Notes: generated from the sequence alone by a model not told the origin. DNA of 8,077 nt from Lachnospiraceae bacterium (GCA_017652545.1 JAGCAV010000162.1:1-8077), one strand, 5' to 3'. Counted from the stretch's first letter, positions 1 to 6,785 are shown. Numbers and translations are program-made.

Positions 1-687
1 GGATACCCGCAGATATTCCGGTCTGTGGGAGCTTGCCGCAACGGTCTTTCCCTCTCTGATCAGATCAAGCGCCCTCACTGCGACACAGGCACCCCTCTGC
101 GCATTTGCACTGGGCGGCGCAAAGCGGAACGGTACCTGAACGGTTTCCCTGATTTCCTGCGCATAGGCATCCGCCCCGTCACCCAGAAAGATGACCGGTT
201 CACCGATCTCATTGATCTTTTCAACGATCCCGGCAACAGGCACAGCGCACTGCTCATGCACTGTCACCAGTTTTCTGCCCCATGCACAGCCGTCATCTGC
301 CTCAAACCTGTACAGTCCTGTATAAACCTGGTCACGCCTTGCGTCCATCATCGGACAGATAATTCCGTCCGCCTCCCACACACAGCAAGCCAGGCCTTCC
401 AGCGTGGGGACCTCCACGAGCGGTTTCCCGAGTGCCAGGCCAAGCCCCTTGGCTGTCGCGCTTCCGATCCGAAGCCCGGTAAAGGAACCCGGACCTGCCG
501 CAACGGCAATATAATCGACGCTTTCCAGATCCAGCTCCGTGATCTTCCTGATCTCGTCAAGCATGGGAAGAAGCGTCTGTGAATGTGTTTTTTTATAGTT
601 TACATTGTATTCAGCTGCCAGTTTATAATCTTCCAGGAGGGCAATGCCCGCCGTCATTCCGGAGCTGTCAATCGCCAGAATCTTCAT
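1..687 (-). CDS. tsaB: tRNA threonylcarbamoyladenosine biosynthesis protein TsaB (3' end cut by window edge)
   Basis: TsaB is the inactive paralogue of TsaD. With TsaD and TsaE it transfers the threonylcarbamoyl group to A37 of ANN-decoding tRNAs (t6A) in the cytoplasm. I translated the frame by hand: it is open from the ATG at 687 to the window edge, giving 229 residues without a stop. Family members are about 230-245 residues, so roughly the last ten are missing. The N-terminus reads MKILAIDSSG, the first strand of the ASKHA fold. The family signature AAGPGSFTGLRIGSATAKGL lies at about residues 64-83. A CPMMDARRDQVYTGLY segment follows, and the end of the visible part reads RPEYLRVS, near the usual C-terminal PxYLR motif. 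Its ATG shares one base with the tsaE stop codon (TAATG), so the two are probably translationally coupled. Identification is firm; the true stop is not visible. Confidence 0.95.
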   Translation of the reverse strand, partial: MKILAIDSSGMTAGIALLEDYKLAAEYNVNYKKTHSQTLLPMLDEIRKITELDLESVDYIAVAAGPGSFTGLRIGSATAKGLGLALGKPLVEVPTLEGLACCVWEADGIICPMMDARRDQVYTGLYRFEADDGCAWGRKLVTVHEQCAVPVAGIVEKINEIGEPVIFLGDGADAYAQEIRETVQVPFRFAPPSANAQRGACVAVRALDLIREGKTVAASSHRPEYLRVS

Positions 688-1136
688 TATTCCTGTCTGC
701 CTTCTGCCTGTCTTTCTATTGTGATTTCCCGGACATCATCGCCCTGATCGGGAAGTTTCCGGATCCGGACATCGATCCTTCTTTCGGGCAGGATATCGCT
801 GATCAGCTCCGCCCACTCGATCAGGCTGACGCCTTCACCGTATACATACTCATCAAATCCGATCTCATCCATCTCTTCCGGATCACCGATCCGGTATACA
901 TCGAAGTGATACAACGGCAGGCAGCCGTCTTCGTAGACCTGAAGGATCGTAAATGTCGGGCTGTTGATATAATCTTTCACACCCAGCCCGGCGGCAAATC
1001 CCTGGGCAAAAACCGTTTTCCCGGTTCCCAGATCGCCGTTCAGTGTGATCACCATGCCGGGTCCTGCTTCCGACGCCAGTTCTCTTCCGATCTGCGCGGT
1101 TTCCTCCGGTGATGTTGTAATCCGTTTATCTGTCAT
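687..1136 (-). CDS. tsaE: tRNA threonylcarbamoyladenosine biosynthesis ATPase TsaE
   Basis: TsaE is the P-loop ATPase that drives the TsaB-TsaD complex in t6A37 synthesis. The Walker A motif GDLGTGKT is near residue 35. It is followed by SPTFTILQVYEDG and then LYHFDVYRIGD, the family hallmark, and IEWAELI near the C-terminus. From the ATG at 1136 the protein is 149 residues, the usual family length. The same frame is open to an ATG at 1199, but that would overlap the Nudix gene by 35 bases and add a 21-residue N-terminus with no place in the family. The MTDKRITTSPEET start is preceded by AGGAAAGACAGG, a fair purine-rich ribosome binding site. The gap to the upstream Nudix stop is 28 bases and the stop TAA overlaps the tsaB ATG by one base, so all three genes form one operon. 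Confidence 0.95.
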   Translation of the reverse strand: MTDKRITTSPEETAQIGRELASEAGPGMVITLNGDLGTGKTVFAQGFAAGLGVKDYINSPTFTILQVYEDGCLPLYHFDVYRIGDPEEMDEIGFDEYVYGEGVSLIEWAELISDILPERRIDVRIRKLPDQGDDVREITIERQAEGRQE

Positions 1137-1164
1137 ATTACCTGTCTTTCCTGTCACGGCTCTG

Positions 1165-1785
1165 TCAGATGATCTCAAGAAAAGCAAAGGGATCTTCATC
1201 CGTGATAAAGCGCATCAGCATCATGGCACAGCTTAAGGCAACCCGCTCCTCCCGCAGGATCCGCCTGGCCTCTTCCCGGTCTGCCAGAATGACCTGAAGG
1301 TCCTCCGTGTCTTCCAGCCCTTTTGTGGAAACACTTCCGCTGCAGGTTCCGTATGCATAGGAACAGGCTTCATCCGTCATCCCGTCAGTCATAAAATACG
1401 CTCTGTCCTGCCAGGGTTTCGTGCTGACCACACGAAACGTCAGCCCTGTCTCCTCCTTCATCTCCCGTACAGCAGCCTCATGAATGTCTTCCCCCTGCTC
1501 TATGAGCCCTGCCGGAAGCTCATAGACAAAATCCCCGACCGCATAGCGGAACTGGCGCACCAGCACGACCCGGTCCTTCTCTTCTCCATACAGGCCGAAG
1601 ATCGTAACACCGTCCGGGCTCTTCGTCTCCTTCATATTGATGTACAGTTCATCCGTGTTTTCGGCGCGTGATGCCAGATAGTACGGGAAAACATCCCCGT
1701 TTCTCTTGACAGCCTCCACCTCAAAGAAGTTCAGATGGCTGTTCTTCGTGATCTGTCGGACAGATCTGATATGTCCGTGATTCAT
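1165..1785 (-). CDS. Nudix hydrolase, ADP-ribose pyrophosphatase type
   Basis: This enzyme probably hydrolyses ADP-ribose or a related nucleoside diphosphate derivative to AMP and a phosphorylated moiety. The complete Nudix box GX5EX7REUXEEXGU is present, starting at GLIEQGE and ending REMKEETGL, at about residues 99-121 of a 206-residue protein. It is preceded by RQFRYAVGDFVYELPAG, typical of the ADP-ribose pyrophosphatase group. The loop after the box reads FMTDGMTDEA where close relatives carry an SPG(F/Y)SDE-like motif, so the exact substrate is less certain than the fold. I chose the ATG at 1785 (MNHGHIRSVRQ) because family members begin near there and a GAGAG lies six bases upstream. 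An ATG at 1809 (MRNEREIPM), with AGGGA five bases upstream, is also possible. The frame extends to 1893, but a good promoter places the transcript start near 1863, inside that extension. First gene of the tsaE-tsaB operon. Confidence 0.87.
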   Translation of the reverse strand: MNHGHIRSVRQITKNSHLNFFEVEAVKRNGDVFPYYLASRAENTDELYINMKETKSPDGVTIFGLYGEEKDRVVLVRQFRYAVGDFVYELPAGLIEQGEDIHEAAVREMKEETGLTFRVVSTKPWQDRAYFMTDGMTDEACSYAYGTCSGSVSTKGLEDTEDLQVILADREEARRILREERVALSCAMMLMRFITDEDPFAFLEII

Positions 1786-1869
1786 AGGTATCTCTCTTTC
1801 ATTTCTCATGCGGATCCCTGTTTTCTGCCGGGCTGTGCAAAACCCGGAGCGTCTCTCTTCGCCCGACCA

Positions 1870-1898
1870 AGTATACCCGATTATCCGGTTCAAAACAA
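1870..1898 (-). promoter_or_regulatory. Putative sigma-A promoter of the Nudix-tsaE-tsaB operon
   Basis: On the minus strand the -35 TTGTTT (1898-1893) and the -10 TATACT (1875-1870) are separated by exactly 17 bases. The -10 matches the TATAAT consensus at five of six positions and the -35 at three of six. The predicted start near 1863 gives a leader of about 55-80 bases before either candidate Nudix start. This is by eye only. Confidence 0.5.
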
Positions 1899-1916
1899 GT
1901 GTAACCCGTATTCCGT

Positions 1917-1930
1917 TAAACCCGGGCTTA
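1917..1930. promoter_or_regulatory. Near-palindrome between the two divergent promoters
   Basis: The 14-base stretch TAAACCCGGGCTTA reads TAAGCCCGGGTTTA on the other strand. It is symmetric about CCCGGG with one mismatched pair. It lies upstream of both putative -35 boxes, where a shared operator could sit. A second small inverted repeat, GCTGT-TCAC-ACAGC, follows at 1934-1947. No known regulator site is recognised, and the symmetry could be chance. Confidence 0.25.
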
Positions 1931-1969
1931 GCTGCTGTTCACACAGCCAAAGACGATACATATGGAAGC

Positions 1970-1998
1970 TTTACCATCAGGCCGGTTTGTGCTATGAT
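1970..1998 (+). promoter_or_regulatory. Putative extended -10 sigma-A promoter of the 2053-3410 operon
   Basis: The -35 TTTACC (1970-1975) and the -10 TATGAT (1993-1998) are 17 bases apart. A TGC immediately before the -10 forms the extended TGnTATGAT element. The predicted start near 2005 leaves about 48 bases to the ATG at 2053, with GAGGG six bases before that ATG. This is the best promoter match in the window. Confidence 0.6.
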
Positions 1999-2052
1999 TT
2001 TCTGATATCAAATCAAACACTGTTTCGTGATTATTTCAGATGAGGGTCATGT

Positions 2053-2697
2053 ATGTTTTTTGGTCCAAATGACAACGACGATTATGAACAGGATTTCTAT
2101 GACCGGTTCAGCGGTGACTTTGATGATCAGTCCGGCGGATACGGCGGGGCATCTGTAAACGGAAACCGCCGCTCCATGCAGTTTATTGCGACAGTCCTGG
2201 GGATCATCAGTGTCATCTCCTTCATGATGATCTATATCAGCGTCCCCCTCGGGGCTCTCGCGATCATCCTTGCGCTCCTCTCCCGCGGTCCGGAAAAACA
2301 GCTCGGCAAGGCTAAAACAGCTGTTTCGCTCGGGGCTGCCGGCATCATTGTCAGCAGCGCGGTTACCGGATATGCCTTTTACAGAGTCACAACAGACCCC
2401 GTACTGCGTGCACAGATGCAGCAGCTGGTCAACTATTACACCGGCACCTATCTGGGTGAAAGCGCTTCTGAGGCATTTCCCTGGCTCTTTGAAAAGGAAA
2501 GTGAACATGAGCGCGAGACCGAACCTGTCTGGTCAGACGACCTTTTAAACGATCACGACAGGCTGGTGGATTATTTCCTGAAGCCGCATGGCGACACAGA
2601 CTCTGCTCCTTCTGAGCAGTCCGGGAACGCCGATCCCCCAGGCCCCGATATTTCGACCGTGACTGACGGCACACCGATTGGAGGCAATTATACATGA
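2053..2697 (+). CDS. Membrane protein of unknown function, DUF4190-like layout
   Basis: I do not recognise a named family with certainty. The 214-residue protein has a strongly acidic, Tyr/Gly-rich cytoplasmic-looking N-terminus (residues 1-40). A long hydrophobic stretch at 42-77 is probably two helices with a short turn, and a third helix lies at about 90-110. The order of helices, with GALAIILALLSRG followed by GKAKTAVSLGAAGIIV, resembles small DUF4190-type membrane proteins of Gram-positive bacteria. The C-terminal half (111-214) is hydrophilic, rich in Glu, Asp, Ser and Pro, and probably poorly structured. The start is supported by TGAGGG six bases upstream and a promoter near 1970-1998. 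Its stop overlaps the next ATG as ATGA, so the DUF975 gene is coupled to it and the two proteins probably act together. An envelope role is inference only. Confidence 0.75.
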   Translation: MFFGPNDNDDYEQDFYDRFSGDFDDQSGGYGGASVNGNRRSMQFIATVLGIISVISFMMIYISVPLGALAIILALLSRGPEKQLGKAKTAVSLGAAGIIVSSAVTGYAFYRVTTDPVLRAQMQQLVNYYTGTYLGESASEAFPWLFEKESEHERETEPVWSDDLLNDHDRLVDYFLKPHGDTDSAPSEQSGNADPPGPDISTVTDGTPIGGNYT

Positions 2698-3410
2698 TCC
2701 CCCGCAACGATGAAATAAAATCAGCTGCCAGAACTTCTCTGAGCGGGCACTATACGCCCATCGTCATGGCTTTTCTGACTGCGGAGATGATTCTCTGGCT
2801 TTTCGGTACCTTCTTAAGTACCCCCTCCCGCACGGCTTTGGGCAGCCTGACTTCCATGGCGCTTTCTTTCATTGTTTCCGTGATCCTGCTTGTCATTGAC
2901 GCAGGTTTTCATTATATGTATCTGCAGCTGGCCAGGCATCGTCAGATCCGGATCATGGACATGTTCCGCTGCTTCAGATGGCAGTCAAACACGTCGATCG
3001 CTCTTGCGCTTCTGCTCAGTCTGCTGAATCTGGGGGCATCGCTTCCGTTTCTCCTGCTCAGCATCGTTGCGCCGGGCCTCTATTCAGGCATTGCCGGAAA
3101 CATTCTTCTTTCACTGGTTCATATCTGTATTCTGGCTGTGATCAACATCATCTACAGCATGACTTTCTTCATTCTGGCGGACACGCCGGATCTTTCACCT
3201 GTCCAGATCATGAAAAAAAGCCGGAGCCTTACGCGGGGATACCGCTTCCGGCTTGCCGGCCTTGCCATTTCCATGATCGGTTATGTGCTGCTTGGCATCA
3301 TCTCTTTCGGGATCGGGCTGCTTTGGGTCTTCCCGTATTTCGGTACGATCCTGGCTCATTTCTATCTGTTCTGCGCAGACAGGAAAGAACCGCAGGCTGC
3401 GGATACCTGA
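2694..3410 (+). CDS. DUF975 family integral membrane protein
   Basis: The 238-residue protein matches the layout of DUF975, a Firmicute family of polytopic membrane proteins with no established function. The N-terminus MIPRNDEIKSAARTSLSGHY has the usual N-x-E-I-K-x-x-A-R start followed by a helix. Hydrophobic segments lie at about 23-43, 52-74, 100-126, 136-162 and 186-220. The region between the last segments, with FFILADTPDLSP then MKKSRSLTRGYRFRLAGL, and the closing GIGLLWVFPYFGTILAHFY are the family's most conserved parts. The ATG overlaps the upstream stop by four bases (ATGA), which fixes the start and implies translational coupling. The gene ends only ten bases before the stop of the convergent TPM-domain gene. 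Fold assignment is good; role unknown. Confidence 0.85.
   Translation: MIPRNDEIKSAARTSLSGHYTPIVMAFLTAEMILWLFGTFLSTPSRTALGSLTSMALSFIVSVILLVIDAGFHYMYLQLARHRQIRIMDMFRCFRWQSNTSIALALLLSLLNLGASLPFLLLSIVAPGLYSGIAGNILLSLVHICILAVINIIYSMTFFILADTPDLSPVQIMKKSRSLTRGYRFRLAGLAISMIGYVLLGIISFGIGLLWVFPYFGTILAHFYLFCADRKEPQAADT
3384..3402 (-). terminator. Weak putative terminator of the SPFH module, inside the DUF975 gene end
   Basis: Reading the minus strand past the TPM-gene stop, the hairpin CCGCA-GCC-TGCGG (3402-3390) is followed by TTCTTT. The stem is only five base pairs and the T-tract is interrupted, so this is a marginal intrinsic terminator. It lies within the last codons of the convergent DUF975 gene, since the two stops are ten bases apart and leave no room between them. 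No T-tract follows on the plus strand. Confidence 0.3.
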
Positions 3411-3420
3411 GCATCCCGGT

Positions 3421-4320
3421 TCAGAACTTTCTTCCCCCGCCGCCGAAGCTGTGTCCGCCGGAACCGGAGTGAATCGTGCTTCTGTGCCCGCCTGATGAGC
3501 GTCCGCCTGATGAGGGCGGCGGATTCCTCGGGATATGCCTGGTGGTCGTGAACTGATTGACCAGCTTGTCTGACCTTCCGCTCAGATCCAGTCTCGTGTT
3601 AGCCGCCATGTTATACTTCGGCCTGCTTCCCTTTTTCCTGTAGGTCATGCTGATGATCCCGCCCATACCGAATGCCGAGACCAGGCCGAGAAGCGTCGAC
3701 ATCGCAGCCTCAAAGGGTGATATTGTTTTGGGCGGCGTATAATATTCGATCTTGCCCGTATCTTCATTGTACGTATAATGCGTACTGTCAATTCCGGTGT
3801 CATAGGCGCTGTCCAATCCCTCCAGCATGGCCCTGAAGGTTCCTTCATAATCCCCTTCACTGACTGCATCAAAGGCCTCGTCCAGGATCTCATCCCGCAG
3901 ATCATCCGTGACATAATAGATCACATCGCCTGAAGTGGCCAGATATATCTCACGGTTATCCATATCGATCAGACACACGGCCCCGTCGTCCTGAATGAAG
4001 TTGTCCATGTAGAAGTCTTCCGCGTATTCTACCGCTTCTTTTCCTCCGGCATCATCTGTCGTTACCAGGTCAAGCGCCCATCCGGTCCTTTCCGACAGCT
4101 TCGATGCCGCAGCATAGAGCACGCTCTCCTCCTGCGATGTCAGCAGATCCGCCCCGTCTTCCAGGATCACCCTGTCCGGACCCGCATTCGCCTGCGCCCC
4201 CATGGAAAACGGCAGCAGAAACAGCGCTGTGCAGATCATGACCTTCCTGAAGGCCTTCCCTGTCAAAGCGGCTGCAGCAAAGCATTTTTTTCTTTTTAAT
4301 GTCCCGATCGGGTTCATCAT
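3421..4320 (-). CDS. TPM-domain membrane protein, YdjH-like
   Basis: A 299-residue protein with an N-terminal membrane segment, an extracytoplasmic TPM domain, a second membrane segment and a Gly-rich tail. Residues 28-45 (MICTALFLLPFSMGAQAN) are a signal anchor or signal peptide after a basic N-terminus. The TPM domain, about 48-175, starts VILEDGADLLTSQEE. It carries TGWALDLVTTDD and DDGAVCLIDMDNREIYLATSG, the hallmark strand pair of the family. A second helix lies near 203-226, followed by basic residues. The tail (268-299) is Gly/Ser/His-rich and ends in GGGGRKF, as many TPM proteins end in a Gly-rich stretch. The start ATGATG at 4320 has GGAG six bases upstream. It lies 45 bases after the zinc-ribbon gene, so it is the last gene of the module. 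Similarity to B. subtilis YdjH is from memory and position. No catalytic activity can be claimed. Confidence 0.82.
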   Translation of the reverse strand: MMNPIGTLKRKKCFAAAALTGKAFRKVMICTALFLLPFSMGAQANAGPDRVILEDGADLLTSQEESVLYAAASKLSERTGWALDLVTTDDAGGKEAVEYAEDFYMDNFIQDDGAVCLIDMDNREIYLATSGDVIYYVTDDLRDEILDEAFDAVSEGDYEGTFRAMLEGLDSAYDTGIDSTHYTYNEDTGKIEYYTPPKTISPFEAAMSTLLGLVSAFGMGGIISMTYRKKGSRPKYNMAANTRLDLSGRSDKLVNQFTTTRHIPRNPPPSSGGRSSGGHRSTIHSGSGGHSFGGGGRKF

Positions 4321-4365
4321 AGATCTCTCCCATGCAGTAGGCCAAAAGATGCATACCGGGCCGGC

Positions 4366-5463
4366 TCAGAAATACCAGGACGCCGCGAGCGCAAGCAGTA
4401 TGATGACAAGCCCGAGGATCAGGCAGTGAATCACAAGCTTTCGCATATCGATGGGGAGTTCTCCGGCCACTGTACCTGTCTGTCCGTTCATGGCATAATA
4501 GTAAAATTTGCCGGCCAGCGACCTGTAGGTGAGTACCCACACCGGAAGCAGCACATAGCTGTACTGTTCCCTTGACGGCATATATCTTGCATCCTTTACC
4601 TTCAGCGTCGTGTATTCGGAAGCGCTGCCTTCCAGAAGCTTTTTCGCGTATTTTCCGGCTTCATCACGCAAGCCTGCGCTGAGCGCGTCCTTTTCTATAT
4701 CCCGCTTTTCAGCCATAAAACCGGAAAGATATCCCATCGAAAACTTCGTCAGGTCTGTCATTGTATATGGCTGCACATTTTCCACCAGCTCACCGGCCGT
4801 TTTTTTCAGGGCATTTCTGGTCAGCTGGTCGACAGCGACCACACCCTGCCTGCGAACGTCATAGATGCTGGTCTGCGTGTACTCCGTATCACCCACACGC
4901 CAGGTCTTGATCCGCGTTCCGTTTGCCGTCAGTTCCCCTTCCACATCCGTATCGTAGACCCAGTAAGGATAATAGACACCGCTCAGCTTTTCGATCTGCT
5001 GTTCGTTAAAGAAAGCTTTCGGGACATATTTCTTTTTTCCGACATACGAAAGAAACCGGCTGACCGCCTCCTCCCGGGAAATCTTGAAGGGGATGATCCT
5101 GTCCGGAAGATAAGCCCCGCTGATCCGTCCCTCCAGCACCACCGGATTGTGACAGTAATAGCAGAACGTCGCAGCCGTGGTCTCATCCGTCACGATCTGG
5201 GCGCCGCAGCTGGGGCAGCTGTACAGATTGCCTTCCCCGGGCTGGCTGTCGGAGTATTCCGTTTCCGGCCTTCCTCCTGCATCCGGTCCCGTCTGCGTTT
5301 CCGCCTCTTTCCGGTCTTCCCCGTGTCCGCTCTGTTCCAGCATCCGGTCCAGTTCGGCCTGGGTAAAGGACGAATTACAATAGGGGCATACATAATTTTG
5401 TGATGACGGCTCGAAGACGAGCTCGCCACCACAATTTGGACATTTAATAGAAACAACGCTCAT
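4366..5463 (-). CDS. Double zinc-ribbon, single-pass membrane protein, YdjG-like
   Basis: A 365-residue protein with two treble-clef/TFIIB-type zinc ribbons and a C-terminal membrane anchor. Counting from the ATG at 5463, the first ribbon is C8-PN-C11 with C26-PY-C29. The second is C83-PS-C86 with C101-YY-C104. A charged, Gly/Glu-rich linker (about 42-78) joins them. A beta-rich middle follows, including GVYYPYWVYDTDVEGEL, and near the end are LLPVWVLTYRS and YYYAMNGQTGTVAGELP, conserved in this family. A helix at about 343-362 ends almost at the C-terminus. The topology therefore puts the ribbons in the cytoplasm. The frame also opens with a TTG at 5472 that has a GGAG ten bases upstream, whereas the ATG has no close ribosome site, so the start is uncertain by three residues. 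It sits between the SPFH and TPM genes. In B. subtilis the YdjG relative helps recruit the SPFH protein to the membrane. Confidence 0.83.
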   Translation of the reverse strand: MSVVSIKCPNCGGELVFEPSSQNYVCPYCNSSFTQAELDRMLEQSGHGEDRKEAETQTGPDAGGRPETEYSDSQPGEGNLYSCPSCGAQIVTDETTAATFCYYCHNPVVLEGRISGAYLPDRIIPFKISREEAVSRFLSYVGKKKYVPKAFFNEQQIEKLSGVYYPYWVYDTDVEGELTANGTRIKTWRVGDTEYTQTSIYDVRRQGVVAVDQLTRNALKKTAGELVENVQPYTMTDLTKFSMGYLSGFMAEKRDIEKDALSAGLRDEAGKYAKKLLEGSASEYTTLKVKDARYMPSREQYSYVLLPVWVLTYRSLAGKFYYYAMNGQTGTVAGELPIDMRKLVIHCLILGLVIILLALAASWYF

Positions 5464-5479
5464 TTTGGTCAAAAGTCTG

Positions 5480-5504
5480 AAACTCCACTCTCAAAACTTC
5501 ACTC
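5480..5504. repeat. Imperfect tandem 11-bp repeat between the SPFH and zinc-ribbon genes
   Basis: AAACTCCACTC (5480-5490) and AAACTTCACTC (5494-5504) differ at one base and start 14 bases apart. Read on the minus strand they give GAGTGAAGTTT then GAGTGGAGTTT. Both contain purine-rich tracts resembling ribosome binding sites for the downstream gene. The second (GTGGAG) is closer to the alternative TTG start at 5472. Confidence 0.5.
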
Positions 5505-5510
5505 TGATGA

Positions 5511-6695
5511 TCAGGCTCTCGGGCTCCCGCATTCCGCACAGAACTTACCTGTGTTCTGTGTTCCGCACTTCTGGCAGATCCAGGGTCCGTCCGCCGGTCT
5601 GGCCTTGCCGCACTCGGGGCAGAACTTGCCGGTGTTCACAGCTCCGCACTCACAGGTCCAGCTGCCTGCCGCCGGTGCAGCCGCAGCTGCCTGCTGCTGC
5701 ATCTGCTGTTGCTGCATCTGCATCTGCTGTATGTTGTTCTGGCTTGCGCTGCCCATGAAGCCGCCTGCTGCCGCCATGCCCATGTTGACACCCATAAAGC
5801 CCGTCGCCGCGCCTGCGGTGTTGGATCCGGCCGCCTGAATGCCGCTGGCAACCGCGCTCTGAACGAAGCCCTCACGGATGGTCGGGTCGCTCATCATGGC
5901 GCCCTGGTTGCGCATGTTGATCAGTTTCTGGGACTCCTCGTCATAGGAGATGCTGGCAAGCGCAACAGATACGATCTCCATGCCGCGCAGGTTCTTCCAC
6001 TGCTCGTCAAGCACTTCTGCCATATGGCGGGAAAGCTCTGAGCTCTTGGATGCTACGAAGGAAATACGCTCTCCCTCAGCAGACATCTTGTTGATGGAAA
6101 CCTGCAGTGCCTCCAGGAACTCGGACAGGTACTGCTCATTGATATCATCGATATCGACCTTCACGGCATTCCTCGGAACAGCCTCCTGATAGAACAGGAT
6201 CGGGTTCGTGATCTTGATGGAATAGGTGCCGTGCGTGCGGAGGAACAGTTCGGCATTGTAGAAGCTGTCAAAATAGTTGATCGGATTCCGTGTGCCGAAT
6301 TTGATCCCTTTGATCTCCTGAAGATTTATGTAGTAAACTTCCTGACGAAGCGGCGTTGTTCCACCGTGTTTGAAGCGGTTCCAGGCGTCAGCAAGGCTGT
6401 CCTTGAACTGGCCGTTGAACATGGACGGAGCTGAAGAATTGTCGATGACAAAATAGCCCGGTTCAGCCGTGTAATCGATGACCTTTCCGCCGTCTACGAT
6501 CATCATGAACTGATTGTCATAGACGTGGATCACGGAACCGTTGGAAATGATCCCGCTTGCTTTTCCGTTCTTGCCCTTGATCACACCGGTCGTGAATACG
6601 GTATGTTCCCCCATATCCACAGGCTCAACCGCTTCAAGAAACTGATCCTTCAATGCACCTGACACTGATGAAAATGCCGCTTTGATAAGTCCCAT
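5511..6695 (-). CDS. SPFH-domain protein with two C-terminal zinc ribbons, YdjI-like
   Basis: A 394-residue protein of the family often annotated as virion core protein/YdjI. The SPFH (Band 7) domain spans about residues 25-265. It has no N-terminal hydrophobic segment, so membrane contact must come through a partner. Visible family segments include FTTGVIKGKNG, YYINLQEIKGIKFGT and the EQYLSEFLEALQVSINK helix. A region of AAxxG and GxM repeats (about 280-315) and a Gln/Met-rich stretch (323-335) lead to two ribbons. These are C348-E-C350 with C359-PE-C362, and C374-QK-C377 with C386-AE-C389. The start has a strong GGGGAGG seven bases upstream. It is the first gene of the three-gene module, 217 bases downstream of prfB. 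In B. subtilis, YdjI links PspA to the YdjG/YdjH membrane proteins. Here that role is inferred, and no PspA is encoded nearby. Confidence 0.9.
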   Translation of the reverse strand: MGLIKAAFSSVSGALKDQFLEAVEPVDMGEHTVFTTGVIKGKNGKASGIISNGSVIHVYDNQFMMIVDGGKVIDYTAEPGYFVIDNSSAPSMFNGQFKDSLADAWNRFKHGGTTPLRQEVYYINLQEIKGIKFGTRNPINYFDSFYNAELFLRTHGTYSIKITNPILFYQEAVPRNAVKVDIDDINEQYLSEFLEALQVSINKMSAEGERISFVASKSSELSRHMAEVLDEQWKNLRGMEIVSVALASISYDEESQKLINMRNQGAMMSDPTIREGFVQSAVASGIQAAGSNTAGAATGFMGVNMGMAAAGGFMGSASQNNIQQMQMQQQQMQQQAAAAAPAAGSWTCECGAVNTGKFCPECGKARPADGPWICQKCGTQNTGKFCAECGSPRA

Positions 6696-6785
6696 AGAAA
6701 ATCCTCCCCGGCGCCCTGCGCCGCTCTTAATCCTTTGCTCAGCCGAAGCCTTCCGGTCCCGGCTATGATCACTTATTCAGAATCC

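Noticed and set aside
25..582. Long plus-strand open frame of 185 codons opposite tsaB
   Set aside because: The minus strand encodes an unmistakable TsaB through this whole stretch. The plus-strand translation resembles no protein and is a shadow.
579..1112. Plus-strand open frame opposite tsaE
   Set aside because: TsaE has a full Walker A motif and family signatures on the other strand; the plus frame shows low-complexity, atypical composition.
1786..1893. N-terminal extension of the Nudix protein to the ATG at 1893
   Set aside because: A good promoter predicts transcription starting near 1863, within the extension, and the extra residues do not match the family's N-terminus.
2978..3495. 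Plus-strand open frames within and past the DUF975 gene
   Set aside because: They are out-of-frame shadows of DUF975 and of the convergent TPM-domain gene, with no ribosome site or family resemblance.
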